Source of the DNA: Lasiosphaeris hirsuta
Lineage: Eukaryota > Ascomycota > Sordariomycetes > Sordariales > Lasiosphaeriaceae
Assembly: GCA_030549175.1 (NCBI GenBank)
Contig: JAUKUA010000003.1
Location: 1,488,001 to 1,552,000, forward strand
DNA: 64,000 nt
Reading direction: 5' to 3'
In this document: in pieces, positions 23,353 to 35,460 of the stretch
Numbering within the stretch: the first letter of the stretch is position 1
How the letters are laid out: every line of letters starts with the position of its first letter
Translations under genes and position numbers: made by a program
Notes under the pieces: model-generated
Databases searched by the model: none
Told to the model about the DNA's origin: nothing
Seen by the model: only the letters and a program-made list of their open reading frames with translations

Positions 23353-23952
23353 ATGTCTAACAACAACACTTCAACCCTCCAGTCGTACGTCGACTCTGCC
23401 ACAGGCGCCGTCCAAAACGCCGTTGGCGCCGTCTTCGGCAGCTCCAGCGACCAGACTGAGGGCAAGGCCAAGCAGCACAAGGGTGACGCTGAGCACGATG
23501 CCTCGCACGCGACCGTCAAGGTCCCTGGTGCCACTGTCACAGCGTCGGGCATCTCCAAGGACGATCCCAATCGTGCTGCCGGTTCGTGGAACCAGACTGC
23601 CGGCTCCGCGAAGGAGTTCGTTGGGGGAGTTATTGGCTCAGAGGTGTGTATTTCAAGTTGATCTGCCAATTGTGGAAATCCAGGCTGACCGAACTCTATA
23701 CAGAATCTAAAGCAGACCGGCCGTGAGCAGAACCTTGCCGGCCAGGAGCAAGAGGCTCGTGGTCAGCTCAGCGACTTCGCATCGGGCGCCGCTGACCGCG
23801 TCACCGGCACCGTCGGCGGCGCCGTCGCGGGTCTTACGGGCAACACCAACGCCCAGGCCGCGTACCAGAGCCAGCATGACTCCGGCAAGACGAAGGAGCG
23901 TGGTGCCGAGCACGATATCCAGAAGCAAGCTGAGGCGCAGGCGAACAAGTAG
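23353..23952 (+). CDS. CsbD/Hmp1-like stress protein
   Basis: Predicted 179-residue hydrophilic protein. Exons 23353-23643 and 23704-23952, 60-bp intron at 23644-23703. It resembles fungal proteins annotated as mismatched-base-pair and cruciform-DNA recognition protein (Ustilago Hmp1) and contains a CsbD-like repeat, the small bacterial general-stress fold: two amphipathic segments, around residues 74-97 (AAGSWNQTAGSAKEFVGGVIG) and 98-120 (LKQTGREQNLAGQEQEARGQL), show the Gxx(K/N)QTxG..Gxx..GxxxQ pattern, split by the intron. Gly/Ala/Gln-rich composition and lack of aromatic residues suggest a disordered, LEA-like protein. The C-terminal third is another charged amphipathic segment (KTKERGAEHDIQKQAEAQ). 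A TATA box and CA-rich leader suggest a strongly induced gene. DNA binding is known only for the family member named, not shown here. Confidence 0.82.
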
Positions 23953-26910
23953 AGGGCTGCATCTGATTCTTTTTGCTTCCCTTTGTCACATACGAGGAGT
24001 TTGGGATGGGCATGATTGATACCCTGCGATGGACCGCAATAGCTTTCACAAGGATTTGCTGAGGAAAAAGGACCTTTGCGACTTGAGCAATCAGCAACTC
24101 CACAACAGTCAGTTGACTGCCCTCAAGGCAGCTACTCTATACAACACATTAAGATAGCAAAACAAATGATTCGTTCTTTACAATACTTGATGCCTCACAC
24201 GACATGTATCGTGACTTATTACGTGGCCTTCTTCATCGGCTGCCAACTTTTTACTCAGAAGATACCAGAACGTTATTGCGTCGAGGATAATTTCATGGTG
24301 GTGAATTAGTCCGAGTCTTTCGGAGTATTTTGCCCGCCAGACGACCTGCCTACTTGGCTCGCCGACTTTGACTTTTGCTATTTAATCCTCTCGCGAGATA
24401 GAGCTTCAATCGGCAGCAATGAAGATCCTGGCCTATTTTTGCGCCATTTCGTATCAATGATTGCTGCTGCGGCGACCAAGTAATTTGGTCGAGGCGGACA
24501 GGATTTCAAGTGTGGTCTTTGCCAAGGCCCGGTTGGCGAGCTACTTGTTGATGTTGATGCTAGCTGCAGCAGGCTTGTGACGACGGGGTCGACGGTGCCG
24601 CAAATTCCGCACATTAGGCAGTCGCCGCACCTTATATCAAGGGGAAAGTATTGCACAGGTACTGTATTCGGTGTGCGGTGGCCAGGCCAGGTGATCGAGC
24701 CAACAACCACTCCCAACTTCCTTTTGAGAGAGACGCGAGAGAGCGCGCCGAATGGCAAGCCGCCAATGCCACGATGGCCGAGCCCAATAGAAATGAGTCA
24801 GGAGGATGCTCGACACGCCAGCTAGCCTGCCCACCAGCCAGACAGCCTGCCGGCCGGCCGAGAGCCAAGCCCACTGTCGTCGTCTTCTCATACGCCATGA
24901 GGCTTAAGGGATCCTCTTTATTGAACAACCGGGAATCTCACTCGATCGGGCAGGTGGAGGGGAGGATGGATTGTGGGGGGGGGGGAGGGACCCGAGTTCC
25001 TCACCTTGGGTTGACCGTGCCGCTTCGGTAGCCGACCGAGGGGAGGTGAGTCAAGATGGGGAGAGATATTGGAAGCCGGAGGCGATATTGGACGGCCAAA
25101 ACCCGACTATAGGAAAGATTACCCAAAAAGATAGAGAGGATATGGGATTTAGGAAATTTGAGACAGGCATAGCCAGGCATCAACAGGCATCTGCGAGCGT
25201 TGGATCAAGCGACCACAAGCGGCCTCATGTGGCCCGAGTGGAGGGAGGTTTTGTGGGAAGATGGGTTTCAACGCCAGGGTGGTGCGCTTTCGGTTCAAGA
25301 TGTCTTGGAATTGGCTTGCCTGGCGCCAGGATGCCTGGCAGGGATGGAATGGAGGGTGGAAAACGCTAGTGATTGAGCGATTCAGCGATGCAGAAGTCCC
25401 GCACCGCACGCTGCCGTCCTCGGTGCCTCGTTCTTCGGGAAGGTTGTATACCTGAGGCATCGAAATGTCGCCGAAGGATGGCACTGTCAGTGTCTGTCAG
25501 TTGTTTGTACCGTGCTCGTGGCCCCGTCTGAAGTGCAGAGTGCGCCGCCCTGTGCGAACCTCTGTTCACGTGTAGGTGTGGGTCTCCCGTTGACGAACCC
25601 CGAACCCCACAGATGCAGTGCTGCCAATCCGTCAAGCCGTTTTGAGCCTCTTCCAGGTTTTGGACCTGAGTTGCGACTCTCGCGATTTGCGACGGAACAC
25701 CGACCGACCTGGCCATGGATTTCTTCATGGGTTGCTCCGGGGCCCATGGATCATCCACACGGGCTTGACCTTTTGCTCTTTACCCGCATCCTCCTAAAGC
25801 TGTCCGTCGCGTCCAAGCCTCAGCCACAACCATGCCCACACTCCAGAGTTATGACTTCCAAAATTGTGCCTCCTGCAGCGCGCTGCAACACATTGCAACA
25901 CCATGACAAGCAAATGAATAACAGCCCCCAGTCAGCCTAAGCTAACGCGCTTAATAACAAGCCACACACAGGAAGAGCTCGGAACACCTAGGAACCCCCA
26001 GAAAATGCCAGGCATAGCGACGGAGCACTACTATGCCATTGCCAAGCTATGGTATGTACAGCATGGTATGTGCTACTATAGCAGCGGCACCTCGAGCTCC
26101 AGGCCGGAAGCGGCCCGCCGTCGCTTTGCCGTAGGGCAAGGCCGTACTTTTGTCCCCCCTTCCTGCTGTTGCTGCTGCTCCCGCTCCTGCCGGCGGCACT
26201 GAGTATCCAGCAAAGGTCGCTTGTTAGCGGCCCGTCTGACGACTCTTTTCTGCTGACAAGGAAAGTGATCCGTCGCCTGGCCCACGACGATGACGGCTGC
26301 GAATGGGGGGGGGGGGGCCTTTGCTTCATTGCTCCCCCGGTGCTCCAGCATCGCGCGCGCGGCCTACTCGGGAAGCTTGGCATCATGTCCCCCGCGGGGA
26401 CAATTGACACAACGGACGTGGGGAGATACGTGACAGCGGTGGTTGAGTAGCTACGTATGCACTGGCGTCAAGTGTACTCTGATCTGTGGCGCTATTCCCC
26501 CTCTCGATTTGTCTTTTTTTTTCTTTCCTCTTCTTACCTGGCTTTTTTGCTCTCGTATAGTTTGTGCCCTTTTTGTCCGATTGCCGCGGGCTTGGATGAC
26601 CCGACGTGATATCAAGCGGGCTGGGCTGCCCCCAAACAAATTCCGCCTCTGCAACAGGCAGGTCTATGCCCGTGTTCATGACCTCATTGCCAGTCCCCCG
26701 TTTCACACAAGATCCCCCATTAGACGCCTAGGTGTAACGGAACATGACGGCCCCTCATATCGTCCAAGCAGAATCCTGAGTCAGACGAGTCGCGCGTCTT
26801 CGGCGACCCAGTATCGCGGTGACATGGCCCTCCACTTCACTTCTCCCGCCGGCGTCTAATTTTGGCTAGCCAGCCCTACGGCCCTATGTACAGTACCTGC
26901 TGTGTCTCTG

Positions 26911-26966
26911 CACTTTCGCACTTCTGCACTTCTGCACTTCTGCACTTCTGCACTTCTGCATTTCGG
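26911..26966. repeat. 8-bp microsatellite (CACTTCTG)n
   Basis: Seven copies, the five central ones perfect; the outer two carry one or two changes (CACTTTCG, CATTTCGG). Confidence 0.9.
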
Positions 26967-27998
26967 CACGGCTACTACGCTGCCCCTCCCCCCCAAGGAA
27001 GGCGGGATCTGTTTCGTTTGAACATGCTGACTGTCTACCAGGAAACGCCCCCTTTGCCACGTCTGTCTCCCCTTTGCAGCCTCGAGACTTCGGCTCCTGA
27101 CCACACACGTCAACCCCCATACTAGGCCAATACCAACAGATGAATAATCTGCCACCACCATGCGCTCTCTATGACTTCAAAGAACACGCGGCGCATTTGC
27201 TGCTGTTTCACGTTTCCTGGGGGCGAAGTGCGCCCCCAAACCGCCATCGCCAATATCATCCCGCCTTGCACAGTTCCTGTGATGATGCCTCGGTCCGTTC
27301 AACGGGAGCAAGCACTCTCCCCCCCCCCGCCGTGACGGCTCCTGCCGGCCTGACAATGCGCTCTCCATGTGGATGGTTTCCGTCTGTTGCCTCCTTCCCA
27401 GCTTTCCCCCCTTGTCTGTTTCTGTTTCGAATTTTGTGTTTCTCCTGAGTCTGCCGCGGCGGCACATGCGCTTAGCTGAGGCTGTTTTCTCCAGTCGCAA
27501 GGCGTTGTTCCCGCCAATCGACGGGCCGGAGATAGGGGAATATGGACTGTGGGTATCTGAGTACGGATTACCGAGTGTGTCACACCCGCCGCGATCCATG
27601 GCGACGGGAGACGTCTTGTCCCCGCGGGCCAAGCGGCCCATTAGTGCCTTTGGCGTCCTGGGCCTGGTGTACCAACGCCAGGCAGTGACATGCCATCGCA
27701 ACGGCCCACCTACCGTGCCACCGAAGGAACCACACTCCTGCCTTGCGTGGGGCTCTGTATTGTGCAGGCATTTTACCCACTTGAAGATCTGGGTCTGCCG
27801 GATGCTGCTATCGTCATTTGATCCAACTTGTCCAGCCCGGTTCTCGTCTCCATACCAATAGACTTGAGCTTGGATGCTTTCCCACTTGGCTGCCTTGGCT
27901 CGCACCCCCATCTACTTGCTGTGCCCTTGACTCATTGGTTGTGAAGCAGCTGTTCCTCGTTATGCACATGGCCCATGAGATCATTGTTGTGATACATC

Positions 27999-28006
27999 TA
28001 TATAAG
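27999..28006 (+). promoter_or_regulatory. TATA box of the NmrA-like gene
   Basis: TATATAAG about 130 bp upstream of the ATG at 28132. Confidence 0.55.
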
Positions 28007-28131
28007 TCGCCGGGCGGTGCCCACGATCAGGATTAATGATCAGGATTACCCCCGAAACACCATTCTCAAAAGCTCTTTGCGCCCCTTAAAACAACACCTT
28101 CTATATCAGACCAAAGCAACAATCTATCACA

Positions 28132-29244
28132 ATGAGACAAAAAGACGAAACCGAGCCGGACATGATGAGAATTGCCATAGCTGGTGGAGGCGGCTTCGCT
28201 TACCTGCTCGCTCAGCAGATCACACAAGGTGCCAATGCGGTCCTAGTCCTCACCAGACAAGTAAGTCACATACCCCAGGTTTCCATGATAGTCCTTCACT
28301 GACCAGAGGGCAGCCTCATCCAGAGTTTGAACAGAGCTTCTCAGGCTGTCAAGTGGCGGTAGTAGACTTCGGGAACGTCGAGGAGTTGCGATATACACTC
28401 CAGGGCGTCGACCTATTGATCTCGACAATCTCCAACAACGAGCAACTCAACCTCATTGACGCTGCCAGACGTGCCAGGGTCCGACTTTTTGTACCTTCAG
28501 AGTTTGAGGGCGACCTGGGCCACAGACCAACCAATGATCCACTCGACCACGGCTCTCACGCCGCTCGAGACCTTTTGGAGCGTTGGTCTCACTCGAGATC
28601 TCACAACATGCGCTACACAGTCTTTTCATGCGGCATCTTCATGGAGCGGTTTGGGCCTGGTGGCTTACAGGCATACAATATGGGTACTAGCTCGGGGGTG
28701 CAAGGCCCAGGCGACTATCTCGTCAACGTAGCCGAAGCTCAAGGCGAAATTGTAGAGACCAACTCGCATGGGCGACCCGCCCAAGTCGCCCTGACTTCGG
28801 TCTACGACGTAGTACAGTTCATCGCAGCAGCCATAGAGCTCGGCCCGGGAACCTGGCCGCGGGAATTTCGGATGCGGGGTGACCACATGCCGGTCCGCGA
28901 AGTCGTGGCTACATGTTCCAATGTACGAGGAGGTGAGTTATCATCCTGCACCACTATCCCCATTCTCTTTTAAATCCTCGGCTGACAAAACCTGTTCTTC
29001 CCCAGTACCGTTCAGGCTGGTGACTCGAACGTACCAAGACGCAGAAGCACAGGCCGAAGACAGCCAACGTGGCGGCGAATGGGACCGCTGGCATTACTAT
29101 CAAAGGCTTTTGCAAACAGCTAACGGGCGTTACTATGTGCGGGGGACGAATCTCAACGATGCCGTCAATCAGAACGACGCGACGCAGGTGCGCCCGGTGC
29201 GGTTCAGGACATGGCTAGAGCAAGTGTGGGGGCCTGATGTATGA
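28132..29244 (+). CDS. NmrA-like / isoflavone-reductase-like NAD(P)-binding protein
   Basis: Predicted 328-residue atypical short-chain dehydrogenase. Exons 28132-28260, 28314-28932 and 29006-29244; introns of 53 and 73 bp with CTGAC branch sites. After a short hydrophilic lead (residues 1-11) the Rossmann strand RIAIAGGGGFAYLLAQQ gives the GxxGxxA nucleotide motif of the NmrA/phenylcoumaran-reductase group. VVDFGNVEELRYTLQGVDLLIST and RLFVPSEFEGDL are the next conserved segments; the SEFG-like motif is characteristic. The usual catalytic YxxxK is not seen, so the protein may be a redox sensor (like NmrA, which binds NAD+ versus NADP+ and modulates a GATA factor) or a reductase of unknown substrate. 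It is isolated, with large gaps on both sides. Confidence 0.83.
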
Positions 29245-32043
29245 GCTGGCTTGACCTGGTTTTTTTTGGGGTCGCTCTCTGCTTTTCTTTTCCCTCGGTG
29301 TGGGCTTGGGTCGACCAGCATCTGTCTCTTGACGTGTTCCGACGCGCGTGAGGATAGATCAGGATGGGAGGGGGGGGGGCGTTGGATGCCTTGCGGTGCC
29401 TATTCCGCACATTTGTGCAACAAACAGCGCGACAGCAGCGACTCTTCGGATTCCGTCGGGTCTGGGCTTTGGGTTGCTTGCATTGACACCCTACTGGAGC
29501 CTCCTTTGTCGTGAAGGGATGGGGCAGGGCAGAGGGCAGAGCGGAAAGGCTTTACACCAGCACAATTCCAATTCTCCCCTCCACCTATCGACTTGTCTGG
29601 TGCAGGTAGCTAGTTACCTCACCCAGCCCCGCAAAGGGGTTTGAAATGAATCACGTCTGCGATTCTCGTGCCATCCTACGCGAGGCCCAACTCAGCCTGG
29701 TACAGTCCAGCCCTATACTGAAAGGTGGGTGTGTGTTCGGGGAGGGGTCCTGATGGGAAGCAGCGGAGACGAAAGAGAAAAAAAATCCTATTTTAATGGT
29801 GACATGCGGCGGGGTTCGTGCAGCGGGAGATCCGAGATGGATCCAATACGATTGACAGCTCCGTGCAGCCGGATAGCGCCAACAGAAGCAGGAAAGTGCC
29901 GTTCTTTTGGTGGTGTTTTCGGCCCCCAAGGATCAGTGGCAGGCTATTTCCAAGCGCCGCGCCCCGGAATCGGTCAAACTGATGAGGCGGAGGTTCCGAT
30001 GGGCTCGTCTAGCATTCTGTTCTTTTTTTTTTCCTGTTTAAAAAGGACCAAAGCCGAGCGCAAAACTGTAAAAAAAAAAAAAAAAAAGGCCGGTCGGTGG
30101 TGATATCCAGGCCCCCCAAATCATTGACCCATGGTGGTTTGTGTACCGCATCACAAATAGGGGATCCGTGCATGTGACGGCCACCCCCTTTGATCTAAAC
30201 ATGGAGGTACATATGCACAGGATCTTTGTCATGTGCTTGGCTGCCTTTCCACGCCCTGGGTACTGCTACGCCGTAAGGTCAGAAAAAGACTACAGGCTAG
30301 CAAGCGCGGGTGAAGCTGTGATATCGCCTTGGGCGTCGTTAGCTCGCGGAACTCCGCCAATCCCACGTTTCCAATAGTTGAGAGCTGGATTCGAGTTGGG
30401 AATGAGGAAAGGCGGTGTTTCAATTCGGAAGTATCCCGAATATTCTGGATTGCGTCGAGGTGGGGAGTGTGGCCAGTTGGGAACAAAGTGCTGTGCAGGT
30501 CGCATAAACGGACTCTCAGGTGATTCCCAGCGTCAAATTGCAAAACGTTTGGAGCCGGCCTTGCTTCAAGTTTGTGCCTTCAAGCGCGGTGTGCCGGGGT
30601 TGTGTGGAAGCGTTGGACTTTTGCGGCCAGATCTCGGGTTACATGACGGCAGACGGCCACAGCAGGGGGAGCAGAGGAGCAGACGGGGGGGGGGGGGGAG
30701 GAGCAAAACGACCAAACAAAATGCGGCCGTCCATGGCAAACGTCAAAAACGTGCCGCCCATCCCCACCTATATATGACGTGCCGCAGTCCTACACTACGG
30801 CGCCGTAACGCGGCCTAGAGTGACGCTAAGCGGCAGCGGATAGGGCTGGGCTACGGGAGAACCACACCACACGAGCCACCACCTGGCCAGTGAGCTTGAA
30901 AAGAGTTGCTTGGTCTTCGGTTCCGCATCCCATCCTTTGCAAGATGCATCCACAACCCCATACCGAAGGCCTATAGATCATGGCAGCTTCGCCGCAGCGC
31001 ATCGTCTTCCCACCTTGCATGCACATACCCGGGTCCTTCTCTAGTGTCTACGCCTCCTTTCACCCCTGAGCTTGGGCGAGGCTGAGACCAAGGCACTCTA
31101 TCGCCATGACATTTTTTTTCTTTCCCTTGTCCTTAATTTCTCGTCTCTTCTGTTTCAGCCCTTCTTAGCTTGTCGAACAACAAAATGGCAAAGGCGGCTC
31201 AGCTTCATGGCCATCATGCCGATAAGACAAATCTTCACCGGTGTGCTGATCAGCAACAAGCAGCAATGCGCCGTGACACAGGGGAGACGGATGGGAGATG
31301 GCTCACTGCCGGTGGGGGGCAGCTAGGAGCAGGAGCCGGTAACGGGTCGAACCTTCGGTCCTTCAACCACCCGTCCCCCGCTCCGCCCTCTCTCTCTCTC
31401 CCCGCCCCCGCCCCCGGCCCCGCCCCCGGCCCCCGTTTTGATCCTGTCTACCTGAGGATGCTACCGATGGGCTACTGACCCGGGGTACCTATCCATTGTC
31501 TATCTAATGCCTATCTAATGCTTAGGTCATCACGGTTGCAACGCCAATCCGAATCGACCCAGGTCACACCCGATATGTCGGGTGCTATGCACGGCGCTCG
31601 GCTTAGCCGCCGTGGTAACATGGGGGCTAACCATCTTTTGTTTCCCCTCCCCACGATACGGCTTCGCGAATGACACAGCACCTTACCGCCGGAAACGAGC
31701 CAGCCGGTGGCTGCAAAACTCAGTTCCTGCAGCCACAGACACATGGCAGAAACAAAAGAAATAAGTGCTGCCAGTGTCGTCACCTGCATCTTCTGCAGCT
31801 TCACCACCATTCCCACCAAGCACCAAAGCACCAACCGTGGGATCTTGCCCTTCCTTTCCCAGACTGCGCCATCTGCCACCTATCATCGACCCATCATCCA
31901 CGCTACCGGGACGCGTGCAGCTTGGTGCTGCATTGTATTTTTTACTCGGTCCTTCTTGCGTCTTTGTATGTAGTATTATTATCCATTATGACCCCGCGCC
32001 CCTGTCTACTACTGCCTTCCCTAAGCGGGAGCCTAGAGCGGAA
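29245..32043. other. gene-poor spacer, 2.8 kb
   Basis: No gene supported between two convergent 3' ends. A15-plus run near 30070-30087, G14 at 30685-30698 and a CCCGCCCCCGGCCCC stretch near 31400-31435. Confidence 0.55.
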
Positions 32044-34517
32044 TCACAACGCATCACCAGCCTTGCCTGTCTCGCCGTATTTTTCGCCATATTCCGTTAC
32101 GATCCACAAGCAGAAGCGCTCCCACTCGACCGACCACTGGCGAAGCCTTTCACCCTTGATTCCGCCCCCAACGCTAGCCGCCCGGATGTCGCGGGTCCTG
32201 TCAAACAAGGTTAGTTATCTGATCAACCATTTCTCTCTCTCTCTCTCTCTCTCTATCCCAAGCTTCTGCTCTCTCGACAACCAGATGCACGGGGATTTCC
32301 AGCCAGATCAAGGAATCTTGCTCCATCCGGATATCCCCAGGGCACGCGACAACACAGCAAACGGAAAAGGGTGCCAAAAAGGGAGGAAACATGACATACC
32401 ATGCTTCGTTGTCCTGGTCTTCAAACGCAGCCCAGCGGACGCTGTTCTCGGCCAACGAACCCAATCCTGCCAGACCTAGGTTCTCCCAGCCCTGCAGTGC
32501 TTGCCAAAAATCATGTGTCATACCGGCTGCATCCTGGCCGAGGATGGCCGGATCGTCGTTGCACAGGGAACATGCCACGCCTCTTGCAAGCAGAGCCGGC
32601 AGTGGGTGCTGCATGATACTCCCCGTTAGCCTTAGCACTTCATTCGAGATTGGGCAGCTCTCAATGAGCACGCGCTTATCACGCACGGCCTGGATCAGAC
32701 GCGGGTGCTTGTAAAGCGAGAAGCCGTGCCCAATTCGGCGTGTGCCGAGGAGAAGCGCGTCGTAAAGGTTGTTGTCGACCTCGTCGCCGTCGCCAAGGCA
32801 CTCGCCTGCGTGGAAAAAGAAGGGCAGCTCGACGCCCTCGACCGCGCACTGTTTGCGGAACCAAAAGAGCTCGGGGAGTAGGTCAGTGAGTGCCCTCCCG
32901 TCGTCCTCAGGCCCGACGAGATCGTAGCCTGCGATTAGGTGTGGCCATTCGAGCTTGGTCATGATGCAGTTTTCCATGTCGTTTATGATGTGCCGAATGG
33001 GGTTCTGGCGGAACGAGGCCCTGCGCGCTTGTTAGCCGGACCCCCTGGTGAGCCAGCCACTCGAAAATAAGACACACCAAATCATGCGGATGCCCCAAAA
33101 TCCGGCGCCTTCATCGGTGGCCTTGAACTTGACCACTTCTTCCTCGATGACGGTAAACATATGGTTGTAGTCGGACTCGGGCTCTTCGCGACCTTCGCGG
33201 CAGTAGTTCAGGGGCCAGGTGAAACTGTATGGTGTGGTCAGTTGGCTCCACTTATGCGAGTGTATTTGATTTTTTGGGTGCCCTACGGCGGCCCGGCTGC
33301 GGGGCGGAAGCAACGGGTAAGGTAAGGGCCGGTGCGGCGCTGTACATGTCCTCGCCATTCCCGACTGCTTTGCTGGTGACCAACCGAGCGGGGACCGTTG
33401 GGGCGTCATGGCAGAGCCAACTCGAGCTGAGACGAACAGAGGGAAAATAAGCATACCGCAGTTCAACCCAGGAAACCCCATCTGTCGCCAAAAGGGCCAT
33501 CAGCTTCTGCAGAAACGCCCGCCATACGGGCTCGTAGTCTGACAAACACAAAGCCGTCGGTTAGTCGTCTTTCTGAGCAATATTACTGGATGCTACGGCA
33601 GCCCAGGGGTCCTGCAGAGGAGAAGGAAGGAATACATACGGATAACCTCGCCCAAAACCTGGAAACACCTCCCGAACGCCTCCCAGATGGCGTCTTGTCC
33701 ATGGTGTTGGTTCACAGCATCGCCCGGCGCCAGCACGCACCGGCTGTACAGCCACTTACAGAACCCGTCACGGCCCCCACCGGGGAAGGCGTCGGCGGCG
33801 TCGGTGAGCGGGATGTACGTCTCTGGCTGGTAGGCATCGGTCCAGATGGAGCCGGGGGGCGGAGGGGAGGGGAGGGGCTGCCGGAAACGGATGGATAGCG
33901 GGGTGGCGTGGAGGGAGGACGGGGTGGAGAGGGGGACGGGGGAGGATAGGTGCATGCCCGGGGTGGTGAGGGCTATGGCGAGGAGAGTGGCTATTGGGAC
34001 CATGGCGTCGCAGTGAGCGTCTAAAGGGGGGGGTGTTAGTTATGGGGCTACCTACTTACCGAAAAAGGGGGGCGGGGAGGGGGAGGTTACGCAACAGGCC
34101 CCCCTTGGGCATTTTGCGGATGATTTTCCAGAGGGTGGTGGATTCCATCAGGTCTTTGGCCAGGTTGAACATCATGCCGGGGAAGACAATGCGCGAGGAG
34201 GAGGGGTCCTGGGCGAGTTGCTCCTCTAGGGAGGCGGTCCAGATAGTGCGCTGCTCCTCGTCGCGGATGCGTGAGACGATGGCGCATGCTTCCTTGGCGA
34301 TGGGGGAGAGAGATTGGCGGAATGAGTAATCTGGGCAGAGTCAATGGACCGGGTGAGACGGGATGCGAGGGGATATGGATATACCGCTCCGTTGCTTATG
34401 TTCCTCGTCCATGAGCGCCTGGCGGCTCTGGAGGTATTGTTGGATGACGGGGTCGCTGGGCTTGGGGATTTCTTGAGCCACCATCTCGTCCCAGTCTTGG
34501 TCACTGATTGGAGGCAT
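32044..34517 (-). CDS. adenosine deaminase family protein (ADGF/CECR1-like)
   Basis: Predicted 585-residue metal-dependent deaminase. Seven exons: 34517-34385, 34330-34091, 34020-33640, 33538-33457, 33224-33078, 33020-32400 and 32197-32044; all six junctions keep phase. Metal and catalytic motifs are complete: HAH (about H125, H127) in GLLHAHCDAM, FFHAGE (H398, E401), RIGHG (H426), SCPISNEVL, and the metal aspartates in CNDDP (483-484). These match the adenosine-deaminase growth-factor branch rather than short cytosolic ADA. No signal peptide is visible, so the enzyme is probably intracellular, unlike animal ADGF. The 202-bp last intron holds a (GA)12 microsatellite. The start is the ATG before PPISDQDWDE; an in-frame upstream ATG (34754) would add a basic stretch crossing poorly conserved sequence. 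Expected reaction: adenosine or related nucleoside to inosine. Confidence 0.88.
32232..32254. repeat. (TC)n microsatellite in intron 6
   Basis: About 11-12 uninterrupted TC units (GA on the coding strand) inside the last intron of the deaminase gene. Confidence 0.9.
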
Positions 34518-34767
34518 AATGATGTCGTTGCCGTCCAGTGTTTTGGAGTGGGAAAAGGTGTGAGAAAAAGGTGAACGAATCCGAGGTTTCGGGCTGAGGT
34601 TTTGGCCAACGGTCGTCGGCGAGTTAAAGTGGAAGGTGGTACGCCATAACATAGTTGTAAGCCACTGCCCCGCTGCCCCTGCGTTGGTGACGTTTCGGCG
34701 GGTCCGGGTATCGGCGGACGCCTGACCTGTCCGCTTAGCAAGACCGCCGATCAATGCTTCACCAGAC

Positions 34768-34773
34768 TATATC
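34768..34773 (+). promoter_or_regulatory. upstream TATA of the 5S gene
   Basis: TATATC about 30 bp upstream of the 5S transcript start; Neurospora 5S genes also require a TATA-like element at this distance. Confidence 0.5.
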
Positions 34774-34798
34774 ACGTCTTCCAAATCCTCAAGTTCAC

Positions 34799-34917
34799 AC
34801 ATACGACCACAGGTACTGGAGAACTCGGGATCCCGTCCGCTCTCCCATAGATAAGCCAGTGACCGCCAGACCAGTAGTTGGGTCGGTGACGACCAGCGAA
34901 TCCCTGGTGTTGTATGT
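34799..34917 (+). rRNA. 5S rRNA: 5S ribosomal RNA
   Basis: A 119-nt gene with the standard ascomycete 5S sequence: ACATACGACCACAGG at the 5' end pairs with CCTGGTGTTGTATGT at the 3' end to form helix I without mismatch apart from G-U, and the inner regions TCCCGTCCGCTCTCCC, TAAGCCAG and GTAGTTGGGTCGGTGACGACC (internal C-box) are conserved. A T run at 34924-34932 is a pol III terminator. It is a single dispersed copy, about 280 bp upstream of, and divergent from, the deaminase gene. It appears functional. Confidence 0.96.
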
Positions 34918-34923
34918 TTCCCC

Positions 34924-34932
34924 TTTTTTTTT
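34924..34932 (+). terminator. pol III T-run terminator of 5S
   Basis: Nine T residues (interrupted only after 34932) starting seven bases beyond the 5S 3' end. Confidence 0.7.
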
Positions 34933-35460
34933 CTTTCCTCTTTTGCCCAGCATCACTCATCTCCTTTCTTATCAGGTCAAATACGAAAGTGCAACAACAA
35001 CAACACACTAGAAGACGTCTTGCCACATCCGGCAAGTGCCGGAGCCGCCACGGTCTCGAGTCAACCTTGTCCTGAATATCCCTGATTGTCGTGGATTCAA
35101 TTCTTGAGTAGATTTGATGCCGAAGGAGAGCAGAGTAGTGTAAAATTTTGAGCCAACTGGTTGTCACTGATAGCTGGGGCTCTCACTCCTGTATACTAGA
35201 GCAATATTGTTGGACTTGACAGCGACGGTAGCTTGGATACCGCGTATAAATAACACCTAGCTATGTATCCCCACACATCATACCAGCTCATAGAAAGCAA
35301 TCTCTGCTCTTTCTTGATCACACACAGCTCATATCAACCTAGGTAGGCAGGCAGCAACGTTCAAGCTGTATCTATCTATCCACTCCCAAAGTGTGCATGG
35401 CTCACGACTTGATGAAGTGAAACCACATAGGATGAATGAAAATGCAAAAAGGAAATGCTT
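34933..35460. other. spacer between 5S and broken tRNA
   Basis: About 530 bp, AT-richer than average; nothing recognised. Confidence 0.5.

Larger units (their letters stand above)
23953..28131. other. gene-poor spacer, 4.2 kb
   Basis: The largest gap of the window; no gene supported. It contains the 8-bp microsatellite at 26911-26966, a G-rich run near 24976-24986 and a run at 26306-26317. Long ORFs such as 27177-27911 (minus) have no domain, low-complexity composition and no splice logic. Confidence 0.55.

Noticed and set aside
27177..27911. 244-codon minus-strand ORF
   Set aside because: Arg/Gly-rich translation typical of GC-rich noncoding DNA; no recognisable family.
31670..32479. 269-codon plus-strand ORF
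   Set aside because: It overlaps the last exons of the deaminase gene on the other strand and encodes low-complexity His/Pro-rich sequence.
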